Source: Hominisplanchenecus murintestinalis (GTDB lineage: Bacteria; Bacillota; Clostridia; Lachnospirales; Lachnospiraceae). From it: a DNA stretch of 64,000 nucleotides. The stretch spans positions 1-64,000 of the forward strand of contig SRZB01000007.1 in the NCBI GenBank assembly GCA_004793585.1, read 5' to 3'. This document shows positions 26,033 through 34,084 of the stretch, piece by piece; within the stretch, counting starts at the first letter, position 1, and each line of letters opens with the position of its first letter. The notes under the pieces were generated by a model that did not search any database, was not told the origin of the DNA, and was given only the letters and a program-made list of their open reading frames with translations. A program made the position numbers and the translations under genes.

Positions 26033-26653
26033 TTACCGGATATACCTGTTAATATTCGCCCAGCTTGTCCTGTGCATCGGCAGCTGAACATAGCTTTTAT
26101 TCCAGCTGTTCTTTTTTCTCCGGTAACTCTTTGCGGAAATTCGTCTCCCCTTATAGTAATAGCCGTAAACAGGCCTTCCGTTTACCACTCTTTCCTCTAT
26201 CTTGGAAAGATACACTCTCCTCGCCTCTCCGCCTTTAAACGTAAGATACCAGTCCTGCACGCTTCCGCTTCCGCCCCAGAGTCCATGAATGCGTTTCGTC
26301 TTTTTACTGTAAACCAGCCCAAATGGCGTGCTGTCCTCCCCTATCCGCTGAACATATCCCCGGCGGTATTTATGTATAGTAATACGCTCCGGTCTCTGTT
26401 CATATCCAAGCACCAGTTCCTTCATTCCGTCTTTGTCCACATCCAATGTGCAGAACCAGGTAGAATCGACTCCATCCATAAACTCCCGATACGCCGCCGC
26501 TGCTTTCCTCTTCGTCCTGGACGACACTTTTGCCGATACCTCCGCCGGGCATCCCGCCCCCGGAAGTTCCGGCGCGAAAAGCCACCCCAGCAGCAGCAGC
26601 CCCGCGCAAAACATGAACATGCTCTTTTTCATTTTCTTAACCATCTTTTCCAT
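26033..26653 (-). CDS. Secreted protein with a calcium-binding-like DxDxDG loop
   Basis: Function unknown. A signal peptide covers residues 1-40 after a Lys-rich start. CTLDVDKDGMKELVLGYE near residue 70 has the DxDxDG loop plus the KELV pattern of FG-GAP/VCBS-like or dockerin-like calcium sites. The rest is rich in Tyr, Arg and Lys (RRVYLSKIEERV, YGYYYKGRRIS). The 206-codon frame starts at the ATG at 26653 with AGGAGGGAAAG upstream. Confidence 0.6.
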   Translation of the reverse strand: MEKMVKKMKKSMFMFCAGLLLLGWLFAPELPGAGCPAEVSAKVSSRTKRKAAAAYREFMDGVDSTWFCTLDVDKDGMKELVLGYEQRPERITIHKYRRGYVQRIGEDSTPFGLVYSKKTKRIHGLWGGSGSVQDWYLTFKGGEARRVYLSKIEERVVNGRPVYGYYYKGRRISAKSYRRKKNSWNKSYVQLPMHRTSWANINRYIR

Positions 26654-26743
26654 CTTTCTTTCCCTCCTGTTTTTAGTTTTATGATATCATCCGCTTTTGC
26701 AAATTTGTTTCTGCTATCTGCCCATGCAGTCCACAAAAGCAGC

Positions 26744-27592
26744 TTAATCATCCGAATAGTCAATATAGTTCACTCTGCTGTTGTCTTTCACCGTCAGCCA
26801 GAATGTCTTTTTTAGCTTTTTATATTTTTTAGACTGCACGGTAATCCGGGCTTTTCCTTCCCTTAACGACGTCACAACGCCTTTCTGGTTTACTTTCAGG
26901 ACCCTCCGATTCGAACTTTTAAACGTGAAAAAGCTGTTCGGAAGAATGCCTGCCGGTTCATCTCCGGCACACCGGATAGATATTTTCAGCGTCTTTTTTT
27001 CTTTAGAGCTCATTGTCCCCACATTCCCCAGGGTAATATTAGAGGCCGATAAGTATTTCTCCGCTATCTTGATTTTAAACGTTTTTGTCCTGCGTCCCGC
27101 CAGTTTCACGCTCCTTGCAGTATCCGTTCCAAAGAGGTTTACCCAATACATACGCCCTCTGTACTCCAGGCAGCAGATTCCTGCTGATTTCATATTCGCA
27201 CGGGTCATATTCTGGTAATGCATGGGAGAGTTGACCCACGCTGTAAAGACTGCCCCCGCGCTGTTCTGCCCAACAGCGATATTCTCCGCCCCAATTTTTT
27301 CCGACAATGTCCCCGGCATCCCCCCGCCTGGGCGTTCGTGGGAATAGCGGACTGTCAGCTCCGCGGCTCTGATTTCCGCCGCCCTCTGGAGCGACTTGTC
27401 CATCTGTACTTCAGACAGCCCCTTCTTTCTTCTTAAATCATTTAACTTTTTCAGAAATCTGCTGCTTTCCGTGTGATTGACCTTTGCGCTGACCGAAACA
27501 GAAGGGCTGGCCGCACGCGCGAAAAGAGGGATGAAAAGAACAAGAAACATCACGAACAGCCCTGCGGCATACCGTCTTATTTTCCTTTTCAT
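26744..27592 (-). CDS. Secreted CAP/SCP-domain protein with Ig-like tail
   Basis: A signal peptide (residues 1-28) precedes a CAP (SCP/PR1) domain at about 45-150: LNDLRRKKGLSEVQMDKSLQRAAEIRA, the YSHERPGG and GENIAVG motifs, and FTAWVNSPMHYQNMTR, whose His residues line the CAP cavity. A BIG2-like Ig domain follows (SSNRRVLKVNQKGVVTSLREGKARITVQ). Such proteins are common at Lachnospiraceae surfaces; the ligand is unknown. Confidence 0.85.
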   Translation of the reverse strand: MKRKIRRYAAGLFVMFLVLFIPLFARAASPSVSVSAKVNHTESSRFLKKLNDLRRKKGLSEVQMDKSLQRAAEIRAAELTVRYSHERPGGGMPGTLSEKIGAENIAVGQNSAGAVFTAWVNSPMHYQNMTRANMKSAGICCLEYRGRMYWVNLFGTDTARSVKLAGRRTKTFKIKIAEKYLSASNITLGNVGTMSSKEKKTLKISIRCAGDEPAGILPNSFFTFKSSNRRVLKVNQKGVVTSLREGKARITVQSKKYKKLKKTFWLTVKDNSRVNYIDYSDD

Positions 27593-27598
27593 AAACCA

Positions 27599-28312
27599 TT
27601 ACCCCGCCTGTGAATAATCTGAACTGTACATTTTCCTGTAAGTGACAGTCTGCTCTTTTCCGGTCTTTTTATTTTTGAATTTCACGCGGATGCCGTCATA
27701 CGGCCATTTTGTCGTAATCGTTGTCGAATACGACGTTTTATTTCTTACTTTTGCAGTCCTGCTTTTCATGTTTTTTACATTTCTAACTTCTGTGATAACC
27801 CAGCCTTTTTTTGCCTTGATTGTCACTTTTTTGTTCTCCAGCGTCTGGCTGGTGACGAAAACATTTTTCTTTTTCAGGGTAGAAAGTACGCTCTTTCCGT
27901 CTACTTTAAACGACGACACAGGGCAAACATATTTTACTGTGAACTTATGGGAAAGCTTCACGCCGTTGACTACGCAGGAAATCATTGTGCTGCCTGTCCG
28001 CAGTCCATAGGAAATGGCCACTCCGCTGCTGCCAGCTTTTACAGTCGCTACTTTCTTATTTGAGGACTTCAGCTTCTTCACTTTCGCCCCTTCCTCCACC
28101 GCGTCAATATACATATACATCTCTCCGGTATAATTGTCGTCAGGCACTGGCGAAACTACCCATGAGATGTTGGACTCATCATTAAACTTCACCTCTGTCT
28201 CTGCATACGCGGTGCTGGCACACAGCGGATTTACGGTAGCTGCGCTGCACCCCACAACCACACTCAAAGCTCCCACTGCAATTTTTCTGGATATTGTCAT
28301 ATTTCTCTTCAT
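27599..28312 (-). CDS. Secreted Ig-like (BIG2-type) protein
   Basis: Signal peptide (MTISRKIAVGALSVVVGCSA, then cleavage after AYAE near residue 37) followed by an Ig-like domain with SSNKKVATVKAGSSGVAIS and GSTMISCVVNG. The last 100 residues are Lys-rich beta structure (KKKNVFVTSQTLENKKVTIKA). The ATG at 28312 is chosen because GGAGGAGGAG precedes it; the frame runs on 18 codons upstream without a site. It leads the minus-strand run of exported proteins that ends near 21166. Confidence 0.65.
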   Translation of the reverse strand: MKRNMTISRKIAVGALSVVVGCSAATVNPLCASTAYAETEVKFNDESNISWVVSPVPDDNYTGEMYMYIDAVEEGAKVKKLKSSNKKVATVKAGSSGVAISYGLRTGSTMISCVVNGVKLSHKFTVKYVCPVSSFKVDGKSVLSTLKKKNVFVTSQTLENKKVTIKAKKGWVITEVRNVKNMKSRTAKVRNKTSYSTTITTKWPYDGIRVKFKNKKTGKEQTVTYRKMYSSDYSQAG

Positions 28313-28388
28313 AGACTCCTCCTCCATTTTTATTTTTTCTTTAATTTTATCATGTGCATTTTGCAAATTTGTTTTTGGGACAATGAAA

Positions 28389-28415
28389 AACCACCTCCCA
28401 TATTGGGAAGTGGTT
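28389..28415 (-). terminator. Terminator of the ECF S-component gene
   Basis: AACCACCTCCCA pairs with TGGGAAGTGGTT (one mismatch) and is followed by T residues on the minus strand. It separates the ECF gene from the secreted-protein run. Confidence 0.8.
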
Positions 28416-28449
28416 CCTGTTCACTTCTAAATTTTCTTTTCCTATCTTC

Positions 28450-29043
28450 TTACCGGGGTCTCACCAGGATCCCCGCCTTCTCCAGCAGCGGCCGCAGTAC
28501 ACGATACAGCAGCGCCACCAGAATCACCGACACGACCGCATTTACAAACGTAGTCGCCGTACTCCATTTTGCCAGCACGCTCGCCATTTCCTGGGGCTGT
28601 CCCAGGATGTACATTTTGTAAAAATACCCTACCAGCGGGTCAAATACCACATTAAACGCCAGGCCGCACACAGATGCGAGAATGCTCCATTTGAAAATAT
28701 ATTTCTGGTCGCGGCTTTCCCCGATTTTTGCAATCCGGTGCGCTACCAGTCCGGTAATCAGCCCGATTCCCAGCTTCAGCACAAAGGTTTTTGGCGCGCT
28801 CACCAGGTAAACCGGATCAAGCAAATCTGCAATCGTCATTCCCACAGCCCCGGCAAGCCCGCCATAGCCGCCGCCCAAAAGCAGAGCCGCCAGGACGCAG
28901 AACGCATTTCCGATATGGAGAGACGTCGCGTCCCCTCCCGGCATGGGAATCTTAATCTGCAGAAACGTAAAAGATACAAAGCATAGCGCCGCCAAAAGCG
29001 CTGTCTGCGTCCATTTTAATAAATTCTCTCTTCTCTTATCCAT
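28450..29043 (-). CDS. ECF transporter S component, substrate unknown
   Basis: Membrane subunit that binds a vitamin or similar micronutrient and works with shared EcfA-T modules encoded elsewhere. The 197 residues have about six hydrophobic helices. Near the N-terminus lies TALLAALCFVSFTFLQIKIP, then HIGNAFCVLAALLLGGGYGGLAGAVGMTIADLLDP, a pattern common among uncharacterised ECF S proteins. No known riboswitch was recognised in the 123-base leader, which has only one hairpin (AAACGCC with GGCGTTT), so the substrate stays open. Confidence 0.8.
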   Translation of the reverse strand: MDKRRENLLKWTQTALLAALCFVSFTFLQIKIPMPGGDATSLHIGNAFCVLAALLLGGGYGGLAGAVGMTIADLLDPVYLVSAPKTFVLKLGIGLITGLVAHRIAKIGESRDQKYIFKWSILASVCGLAFNVVFDPLVGYFYKMYILGQPQEMASVLAKWSTATTFVNAVVSVILVALLYRVLRPLLEKAGILVRPR

Positions 29044-29166
29044 ATGAATGTCCCCTTTTCCAAACGCCCCATATCATCAGGCGTTTTCCTTTTGGAACAT
29101 CATAACACTCTTGTGTCTTGTTCAAAATAGCCAGTTATTGCTTTTTTAACCAGTCCACTTTTCCGC

Positions 29167-30750
29167 TTACTTGTGATTTGCCGGTTCAATATTGATTTCT
29201 TTCCCTTTTATCTTCGCATGATCCATCGCGTGGAGCACATCCATTGCCCTATCCTTGGGAACTTCTACAAAGGTATATTTGTCATACATGTCAATGCAGC
29301 CCACCAGCTTTCCGGGCATTCCCGACTCTCCGGCCACCGCGCCCAGGATATCGCCGGGACGCACATTCTGCTTCTTTCCGATATTGATAAACAGGCGCAC
29401 CATGCCTTCTTCCGCGCCCGTGTCCCCAAAGTCATAGGGCTTCTCCCCATCCGCTTCAGTCGTACCCATCGCCTGCTTCAGAAATGCCGCCGCGATATCC
29501 ATCGCCGTGTAATCCTCTTCATTCAGGCGCTGTTCGATTATCTCTACCATGCTCCTCAAATCCTCATTTTGGATGAGTGATGTAATATTGTTCAGAATCT
29601 TATCTGCTTTGATAGCGCTCACATCATTCAGCGATGGAATCGGCTGTGCATAAATTTTGGTCTTACAATACCGCTGGATATCTTTCAGCTTATACACTTC
29701 CTTGCCCACGATAAACGTAAACGCTTTTCCTACACGCCCCGCGCGCCCGGTACGCCCTATCCTGTGCACATAATACTCATCATCCTGAGGCAAATCATAA
29801 TTAAATACTGCCTCCACATCATCCACGTCAATCCCCCTTGCCGCCACATCCGTAGCAATCAGGATTTCCGTTTTTCCGTTCCGGAAACCATTCATCACGC
29901 GGTCACGCTGTGACTGCTTCATATCACCGTGCAGCCCTTCCGCAAAATATCCCCTTCCCTGCAGCGCGCTCGTCAGCTCATCCACCCGCCGTTTGGTATT
30001 GCAGAATACCAGGGAAAGTTTGGGATTGTACATATCAAGAAGCCTTGACAGCACTTCTTCCTTATTTTTTGCTTTCACTTCATAATAATACTGGTCGATG
30101 TTCTGTACGGTCAGTTCCTTTTTTACCACCTTCACCAGCTCAGCGTTTTTCTGGTAGTTCTTCGTAATCTCCAAAATCGGCTTCGGCATCGTAGCAGAGA
30201 ACAGGATCGTCTGCCTCTCCTCAGGCACTTCCTTTAAGATATCCTCTATATCCTCCCGAAATCCCATATTCAGCATTTCGTCTGCTTCATCCAGTACCAC
30301 GGTATGCAAATTCTCAAGTTTCAGGGTATGGCGGCGCATATGATCCATCACACGCCCCGGCGTCCCGATAATAAGCTGGATCCCTCCCTTCAGGGAACGA
30401 ATCTGCTTTCCTATATCCTGCCCCCCGTAAATCGGCAGCACCTTAATCCCATGCATAAACCGGCACAGGCGGCGGATTTCATCTGCCACCTGTATGGCAA
30501 GCTCCCTGGTCGGACACAGCACCAGAGCCTGCAGCTTCTTACTTTTGGGGTCAATCTTCTCCAGAAGGGGAATGCCAAACGCCGCCGTCTTTCCGGTTCC
30601 GGTCTGCGCCTGTCCGATTACATCCCTTCCCTCCATTATAATAGGCATCGCCCGAGCCTGTATCGGTGTCGCCGCCTCAAATCCCATCTCCATTACTGCG
30701 CGCAATATCTGTGGGCGCAGCCCTAAATCTTCAAATCTTACTGTCTCCAT
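29167..30750 (-). CDS. deaD: DEAD-box ATP-dependent RNA helicase with DbpA-type tail
   Basis: RNA-unwinding enzyme involved in ribosome assembly, RNA decay or cold adaptation. All motifs are present: Q motif (FEDLGL to PIQARAMP), AQTGTGKT, PTRELAIQ, TPGRVMDH, DEAD, SAT, RGIDV and HRIGRTGRAGR. A C-terminal DbpA-like RNA-binding domain lies at about 440-520 (RLFINIGKKQNVRPGDILGAVAG, YTFVEVP). The 527 residues match the CshA/DeaD class. Confidence 0.92.
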   Translation of the reverse strand: METVRFEDLGLRPQILRAVMEMGFEAATPIQARAMPIIMEGRDVIGQAQTGTGKTAAFGIPLLEKIDPKSKKLQALVLCPTRELAIQVADEIRRLCRFMHGIKVLPIYGGQDIGKQIRSLKGGIQLIIGTPGRVMDHMRRHTLKLENLHTVVLDEADEMLNMGFREDIEDILKEVPEERQTILFSATMPKPILEITKNYQKNAELVKVVKKELTVQNIDQYYYEVKAKNKEEVLSRLLDMYNPKLSLVFCNTKRRVDELTSALQGRGYFAEGLHGDMKQSQRDRVMNGFRNGKTEILIATDVAARGIDVDDVEAVFNYDLPQDDEYYVHRIGRTGRAGRVGKAFTFIVGKEVYKLKDIQRYCKTKIYAQPIPSLNDVSAIKADKILNNITSLIQNEDLRSMVEIIEQRLNEEDYTAMDIAAAFLKQAMGTTEADGEKPYDFGDTGAEEGMVRLFINIGKKQNVRPGDILGAVAGESGMPGKLVGCIDMYDKYTFVEVPKDRAMDVLHAMDHAKIKGKEINIEPANHK

Positions 30751-30800
30751 CCTTCTTTCATCCTCCCTATATTAATAAATATCCCATAAATCGCAAAATA

Positions 30801-30831
30801 AGCCCTGTACTTTATCATAATGTACAGGGCT
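30801..30831 (-). terminator. Terminator after the transglutaminase gene
   Basis: A perfect 10-bp stem, AGCCCTGTAC (30801-30810) with GTACAGGGCT (30822-30831), is followed on the minus strand by TTATTTT. It lies between the transglutaminase gene and the helicase gene. Confidence 0.75.
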
Positions 30832-30984
30832 CTATTCAAAATTTCTATTTTACAATTTTTGTCCAGACAAGTACAACGGCACTAATCATAGCATAGTTCC
30901 CGGCTGCATGTCAATAGATTTAATTCGCCATACACGGCAAACCTACATTCACTCATGCGTTTACCGTGGAGGTTCTGTCTCACT

Positions 30985-33186
30985 TTATTTCGTCCGCACT
31001 TTCACCTTTTTACTGAATGTGCCGTACACTCTTTTTCCGTTTACCTGCCTGTACGCCTGTATCCTCACGTAATACTTCTTTTTCTCCTTAAGCCCGGAAA
31101 CGGTTTTCTTTGCAGATTTTCCACCGCGTACCGTTACTGTTTTGGCGATTTTCTTAAAGTTCGCCTGCAGGGATAACTGTATCCGATAGCCGTCGCAGCT
31201 CTGCTTTTTCCAGCTCACGCGTACTTTACGGGGCGACGACGCTTTCACGGAAAGCTTCTTTACTTTCGCCGGGGCTTTCACGGAAGCGGGTTTCGGCTTG
31301 GAATCCATACCAGAGCCAGACGTATTCCCCGACGGCTGGTTCCCTCTGGGCGGATCCACATTTTCTCCGGGTCGGCTTCCGCCGGGCTGAGGCTCGTTTC
31401 CGCCGGGGTTCGTTTCTGAACCTCCCGGTTGATTTCCATCTTCCCCCAGATTCGTTCCGTCTCCTCCTGAATCACTTTCATCTCCTCCCGGGCTTCCGTC
31501 TTCTCCAGGTTTATTCCCGCCTTCTCCTGGGTTTCCGTCTTCCCCAGGTTTATTCTCATCCCCGCCCGGATTCGTTTCACCATCTCCGGGCTGTTCTCCT
31601 TCTTCCGGTTCCGTGATCTGATAGGTTCCTACTGCCGTTCCCTCATAATCTCCTATCCCGCTCACGGCAAACGCCGCCGTGCCGATACCGCCCAATGGAT
31701 AAGACCAGGTAAGCTTATAGTCCCTGTTTTCCTCCAGCGTCAGCCCGTCCATTTTCACGGTAACTGACGGATACTGCTCCTCCCCATTATAGGGAAAACC
31801 AGTCTGGGACAGTGTGATTTCTGCTTTCTCCATACTATGAGCCGCATCAATCCTGCTCTCATAAACCGCACGTGTCTCTGCATGTGCCATTTCAGCAGTC
31901 TGGTAATACAGCGCATCCCCCGTCAGCTTCATGCCATAGACGTAGCCCTGCGAAGTATCCGCCGCCAGGAACTGTTTCTGTCCATTCCCGTCAAATCCAC
32001 AGATGAAAATCCCCGCAGGCATGGAATAATAAAGCTTCTGCCCCCTCGCCGCCAGTTTCACATAGTTCCCTTTATAAAAAACATTCTCATTACCGACTAC
32101 GCCCCACCTTCCGCCGATTTCAGCCACGAGAGTTCCCGGCTCTGTAATCTCATCTTCAGCAAAGTCATGTCTGTACAGCTTCCCGTCATTTCTTATAAAG
32201 TACATCCCGCCTTCATGATACACCATCTGCGCATCCGTATCATTCCAGAAGCCCTCATTATAGAAAGCGTCGTCACATGCCTCAAGCCCGGACGTCTCCC
32301 ATGCATGCGTCTGCTGGAAATATGCGGCGTCCTTTAAGAAATATTCATGGCCCGCATAGCCATAATCATCCCACACCTCGTCATCCCAGGTCAAATCCAC
32401 CAGATACCACTTCCCGTCCAGCTCAACCTGGTTCCACGCATGATCGCTCTGCGCCGTTCCCGTAACCATCCGGCAGGGAATCCCCAGAAGCTGCATGTAG
32501 TATGTAAACGCATTAGAATATCCGTCGCACACTGCCCTCTTGTCAATGACCGCTCCTTTCAATGTATGGGCGTCGTCAGACAATGTGCCATTTTGAAGTT
32601 CCGCATATGCGTACTCTACATCCAGGCACAAATAATCATGTACAACGATAATCTTCTCAAGGTCTGTCATATCCTCGTCTATCATCGCCAGAAGCTTTGC
32701 CGTCTCCTCCTGGAGTTTCGCCTGGTTCTGCGCCCGTTCTTCCGGCGTTTTTTCCAGATATCTCACTGTCAGGATTGTCACATTCCCGTTCACAGGATTA
32801 TACGAATAGCTCAGGCGTGTGCTCACAAAGTACAGTTCCGGATGCCGGTAAAGCATCGTATAGAACACATCCGACATGGCGTCCACCGTTATTCCATAGG
32901 AAGAAACATTAATCTGCGCCTGCCTCTGGTACAGCCGGCTCACCAGATAATCCTCAAAACTCTCTTCTGCCCTTGCTGCGTACGCAAATTTTTTCTGCGT
33001 CCTGTTTTCCAGAAGTTTTTCCGCCCCTTCTGCGGGCGCTTCCAGACGCACTCCGCTTTCAAATACGGGGATTTCCTCTGACAGTCCCGCCTCTGCCGTC
33101 CCAAAGGGCATAAACGTCAGGGTTCCCGCAAAAACAGCCCCCAGAGCCGCTATTATTTTGCGTTTCCATGTTTTATTTACGTCCAT
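30985..33186 (-). CDS. Secreted transglutaminase-like protein with Gly/Pro repeats and FnIII domain
   Basis: Probable exported cysteine peptidase or cross-linking enzyme. Signal peptide at residues 1-33. The transglutaminase-like core lies at about 180-300, with the catalytic Cys in DKRAVCDGYSNAF, His in SDHAWNQVEL and Asp in LVDLTWDD. An Ig-like or MBG-type segment follows near 450-530, then about 110 residues of Gly/Pro/Glu/Asp repeats (NPGGDENKPGED) and an FnIII domain at the end. Expression ahead of the gene may be influenced by the MITE-like repeat upstream. No anchoring motif was found. Confidence 0.85.
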   Translation of the reverse strand: MDVNKTWKRKIIAALGAVFAGTLTFMPFGTAEAGLSEEIPVFESGVRLEAPAEGAEKLLENRTQKKFAYAARAEESFEDYLVSRLYQRQAQINVSSYGITVDAMSDVFYTMLYRHPELYFVSTRLSYSYNPVNGNVTILTVRYLEKTPEERAQNQAKLQEETAKLLAMIDEDMTDLEKIIVVHDYLCLDVEYAYAELQNGTLSDDAHTLKGAVIDKRAVCDGYSNAFTYYMQLLGIPCRMVTGTAQSDHAWNQVELDGKWYLVDLTWDDEVWDDYGYAGHEYFLKDAAYFQQTHAWETSGLEACDDAFYNEGFWNDTDAQMVYHEGGMYFIRNDGKLYRHDFAEDEITEPGTLVAEIGGRWGVVGNENVFYKGNYVKLAARGQKLYYSMPAGIFICGFDGNGQKQFLAADTSQGYVYGMKLTGDALYYQTAEMAHAETRAVYESRIDAAHSMEKAEITLSQTGFPYNGEEQYPSVTVKMDGLTLEENRDYKLTWSYPLGGIGTAAFAVSGIGDYEGTAVGTYQITEPEEGEQPGDGETNPGGDENKPGEDGNPGEGGNKPGEDGSPGGDESDSGGDGTNLGEDGNQPGGSETNPGGNEPQPGGSRPGENVDPPRGNQPSGNTSGSGMDSKPKPASVKAPAKVKKLSVKASSPRKVRVSWKKQSCDGYRIQLSLQANFKKIAKTVTVRGGKSAKKTVSGLKEKKKYYVRIQAYRQVNGKRVYGTFSKKVKVRTK

Positions 33187-33234
33187 ATAGTTATCGTCCT
33201 TTCAAAATTTTGTAATGCTGCCAGTCAAGTCCTG

Positions 33235-33384
33235 GGATGAACTGTTACAATGCTCGTAACAGTTCATCCTGCGGCTTCACTATTACGGAATCCAGCCCAT
33301 TTAAAGTTTGCTGTTCGCAAAGTGCTGGATTCTCTGGCTGAATTTACGCATTCTCACGGACTTTGCAGCAAGTGCAAAGTCCTG
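33235..33384. mobile_element. MITE-like repeat, copy B with abutted ends
   Basis: The left end GTAACAGTTCATCC starts at 33256, and the element continues to the GCAAAGTCCTG word at 33384, where it breaks off inside a YoeB-like coding sequence. Just before it lies a right end, GGATGAACTGTTAC (33235-33248), seven bases away and the exact complement of the left end. The variant ATCC shared by both ends sets this copy apart from the others. Confidence 0.65.
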
Positions 33385-33566
33385 ATAAGCTCATCAAAGA
33401 CATTCAGCAGAGTCCGTTTAAAGGGCTTGGCCATCCTGAGCCATTATCTGAAAATCTGGCTGGATGGTGGAGCCGACGTATTGATGAGAAAAACCGAATT
33501 GTCTATAAAACCATAGAAAACAATTCTATTATCCTTTCATGCAAAGATCATTACACTGACAAATAA
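33384..33566 (+). pseudogene. YoeB-family toxin remnant (5' part missing)
   Basis: The frame DKLIKDIQQSPFKGLGHPEP, then LAGWWSRRIDEKNRIVYK and IILSCKDHYTDK, is the C-terminal two thirds of a YoeB/Txe mRNA endoribonuclease. The Trp-Trp-Ser-Arg-Arg and final SCxxHY motifs are intact. About 25 N-terminal residues are replaced by repeat copy B, whose sequence ends at the junction. No YefM-like antitoxin gene is beside it. Its last codons overlap the end of mazG on the opposite strand. Confidence 0.8.
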
Positions 33567-34084
33567 CCGATACCCCGGACACTGCTCTGGGGTATTTCTT
33601 TTTCCTGCGCAAAATACCCGCCAATCTCTTCCTCCGCCGCTCGGACTGCTTCCTTTCCCCGCAAAATCTGCTCTTCTGTCTTCCCTGCCTTCTCCAGACG
33701 CTTGATCTCATCCCACTTCCTCACCAATTCCCCGTTCTCGTCCACAAACCCGCAGCCAAATACATGGGGATGGCGGCGTATCATCTTGCGGCTGATTCCC
33801 TCTATCACATCTTCCAGGGAAAACAGACCCTTTTCTTCCGCGATACGGCTCTCCAGGAGTATCACCATCAGCAAATCCCCCAGCTCTTCGCAGAGGTTCT
33901 CCGCATCCCCTGTTTTTTCATAGATATGAACGCCCGCCGCTGTCTCGGCCATTTCATCAAAAAGACAAGGCAGCAGGCTCGAAAGAGTCTGCGCCCTGTC
34001 CCACGGACACTCCTGCCGCATCTTTGCTATGATTTCTCTAAAATCAGCAAAGCTGTGGCTTTCGTCCATATTAAAGCATTTCAT
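33551..34084 (-). CDS. mazG: MazG-family nucleoside triphosphate pyrophosphohydrolase
   Basis: Splits (d)NTPs to NMP and PPi, clearing non-canonical nucleotides. MRQECPWDRAQTLSSLLPCLFDEMAE gives the opening with the first acidic helix, and ENLCEELGDLLMVILL the EExxD metal site. A single MazG domain is followed by a short tail (177 codons), the shorter form. Two starts are possible, at 34084 and at 34069 (MDESHSF), both overlapping or touching the end of the phosphoglucomutase gene with no clear binding site, so translation is probably coupled. Confidence 0.88.
   Translation of the reverse strand: MKCFNMDESHSFADFREIIAKMRQECPWDRAQTLSSLLPCLFDEMAETAAGVHIYEKTGDAENLCEELGDLLMVILLESRIAEEKGLFSLEDVIEGISRKMIRRHPHVFGCGFVDENGELVRKWDEIKRLEKAGKTEEQILRGKEAVRAAEEEIGGYFAQEKEIPQSSVRGIGYLSV

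Noticed and set aside
29044-29166. Riboswitch ahead of the ECF S-component gene
   Set aside because: Only one hairpin was found; no known vitamin riboswitch core could be recognised.
33250-33516. Plus-strand frame of 88 codons through the repeat
   Set aside because: Its reading of the YoeB part is out of frame; the true remnant is the frame from 33384.
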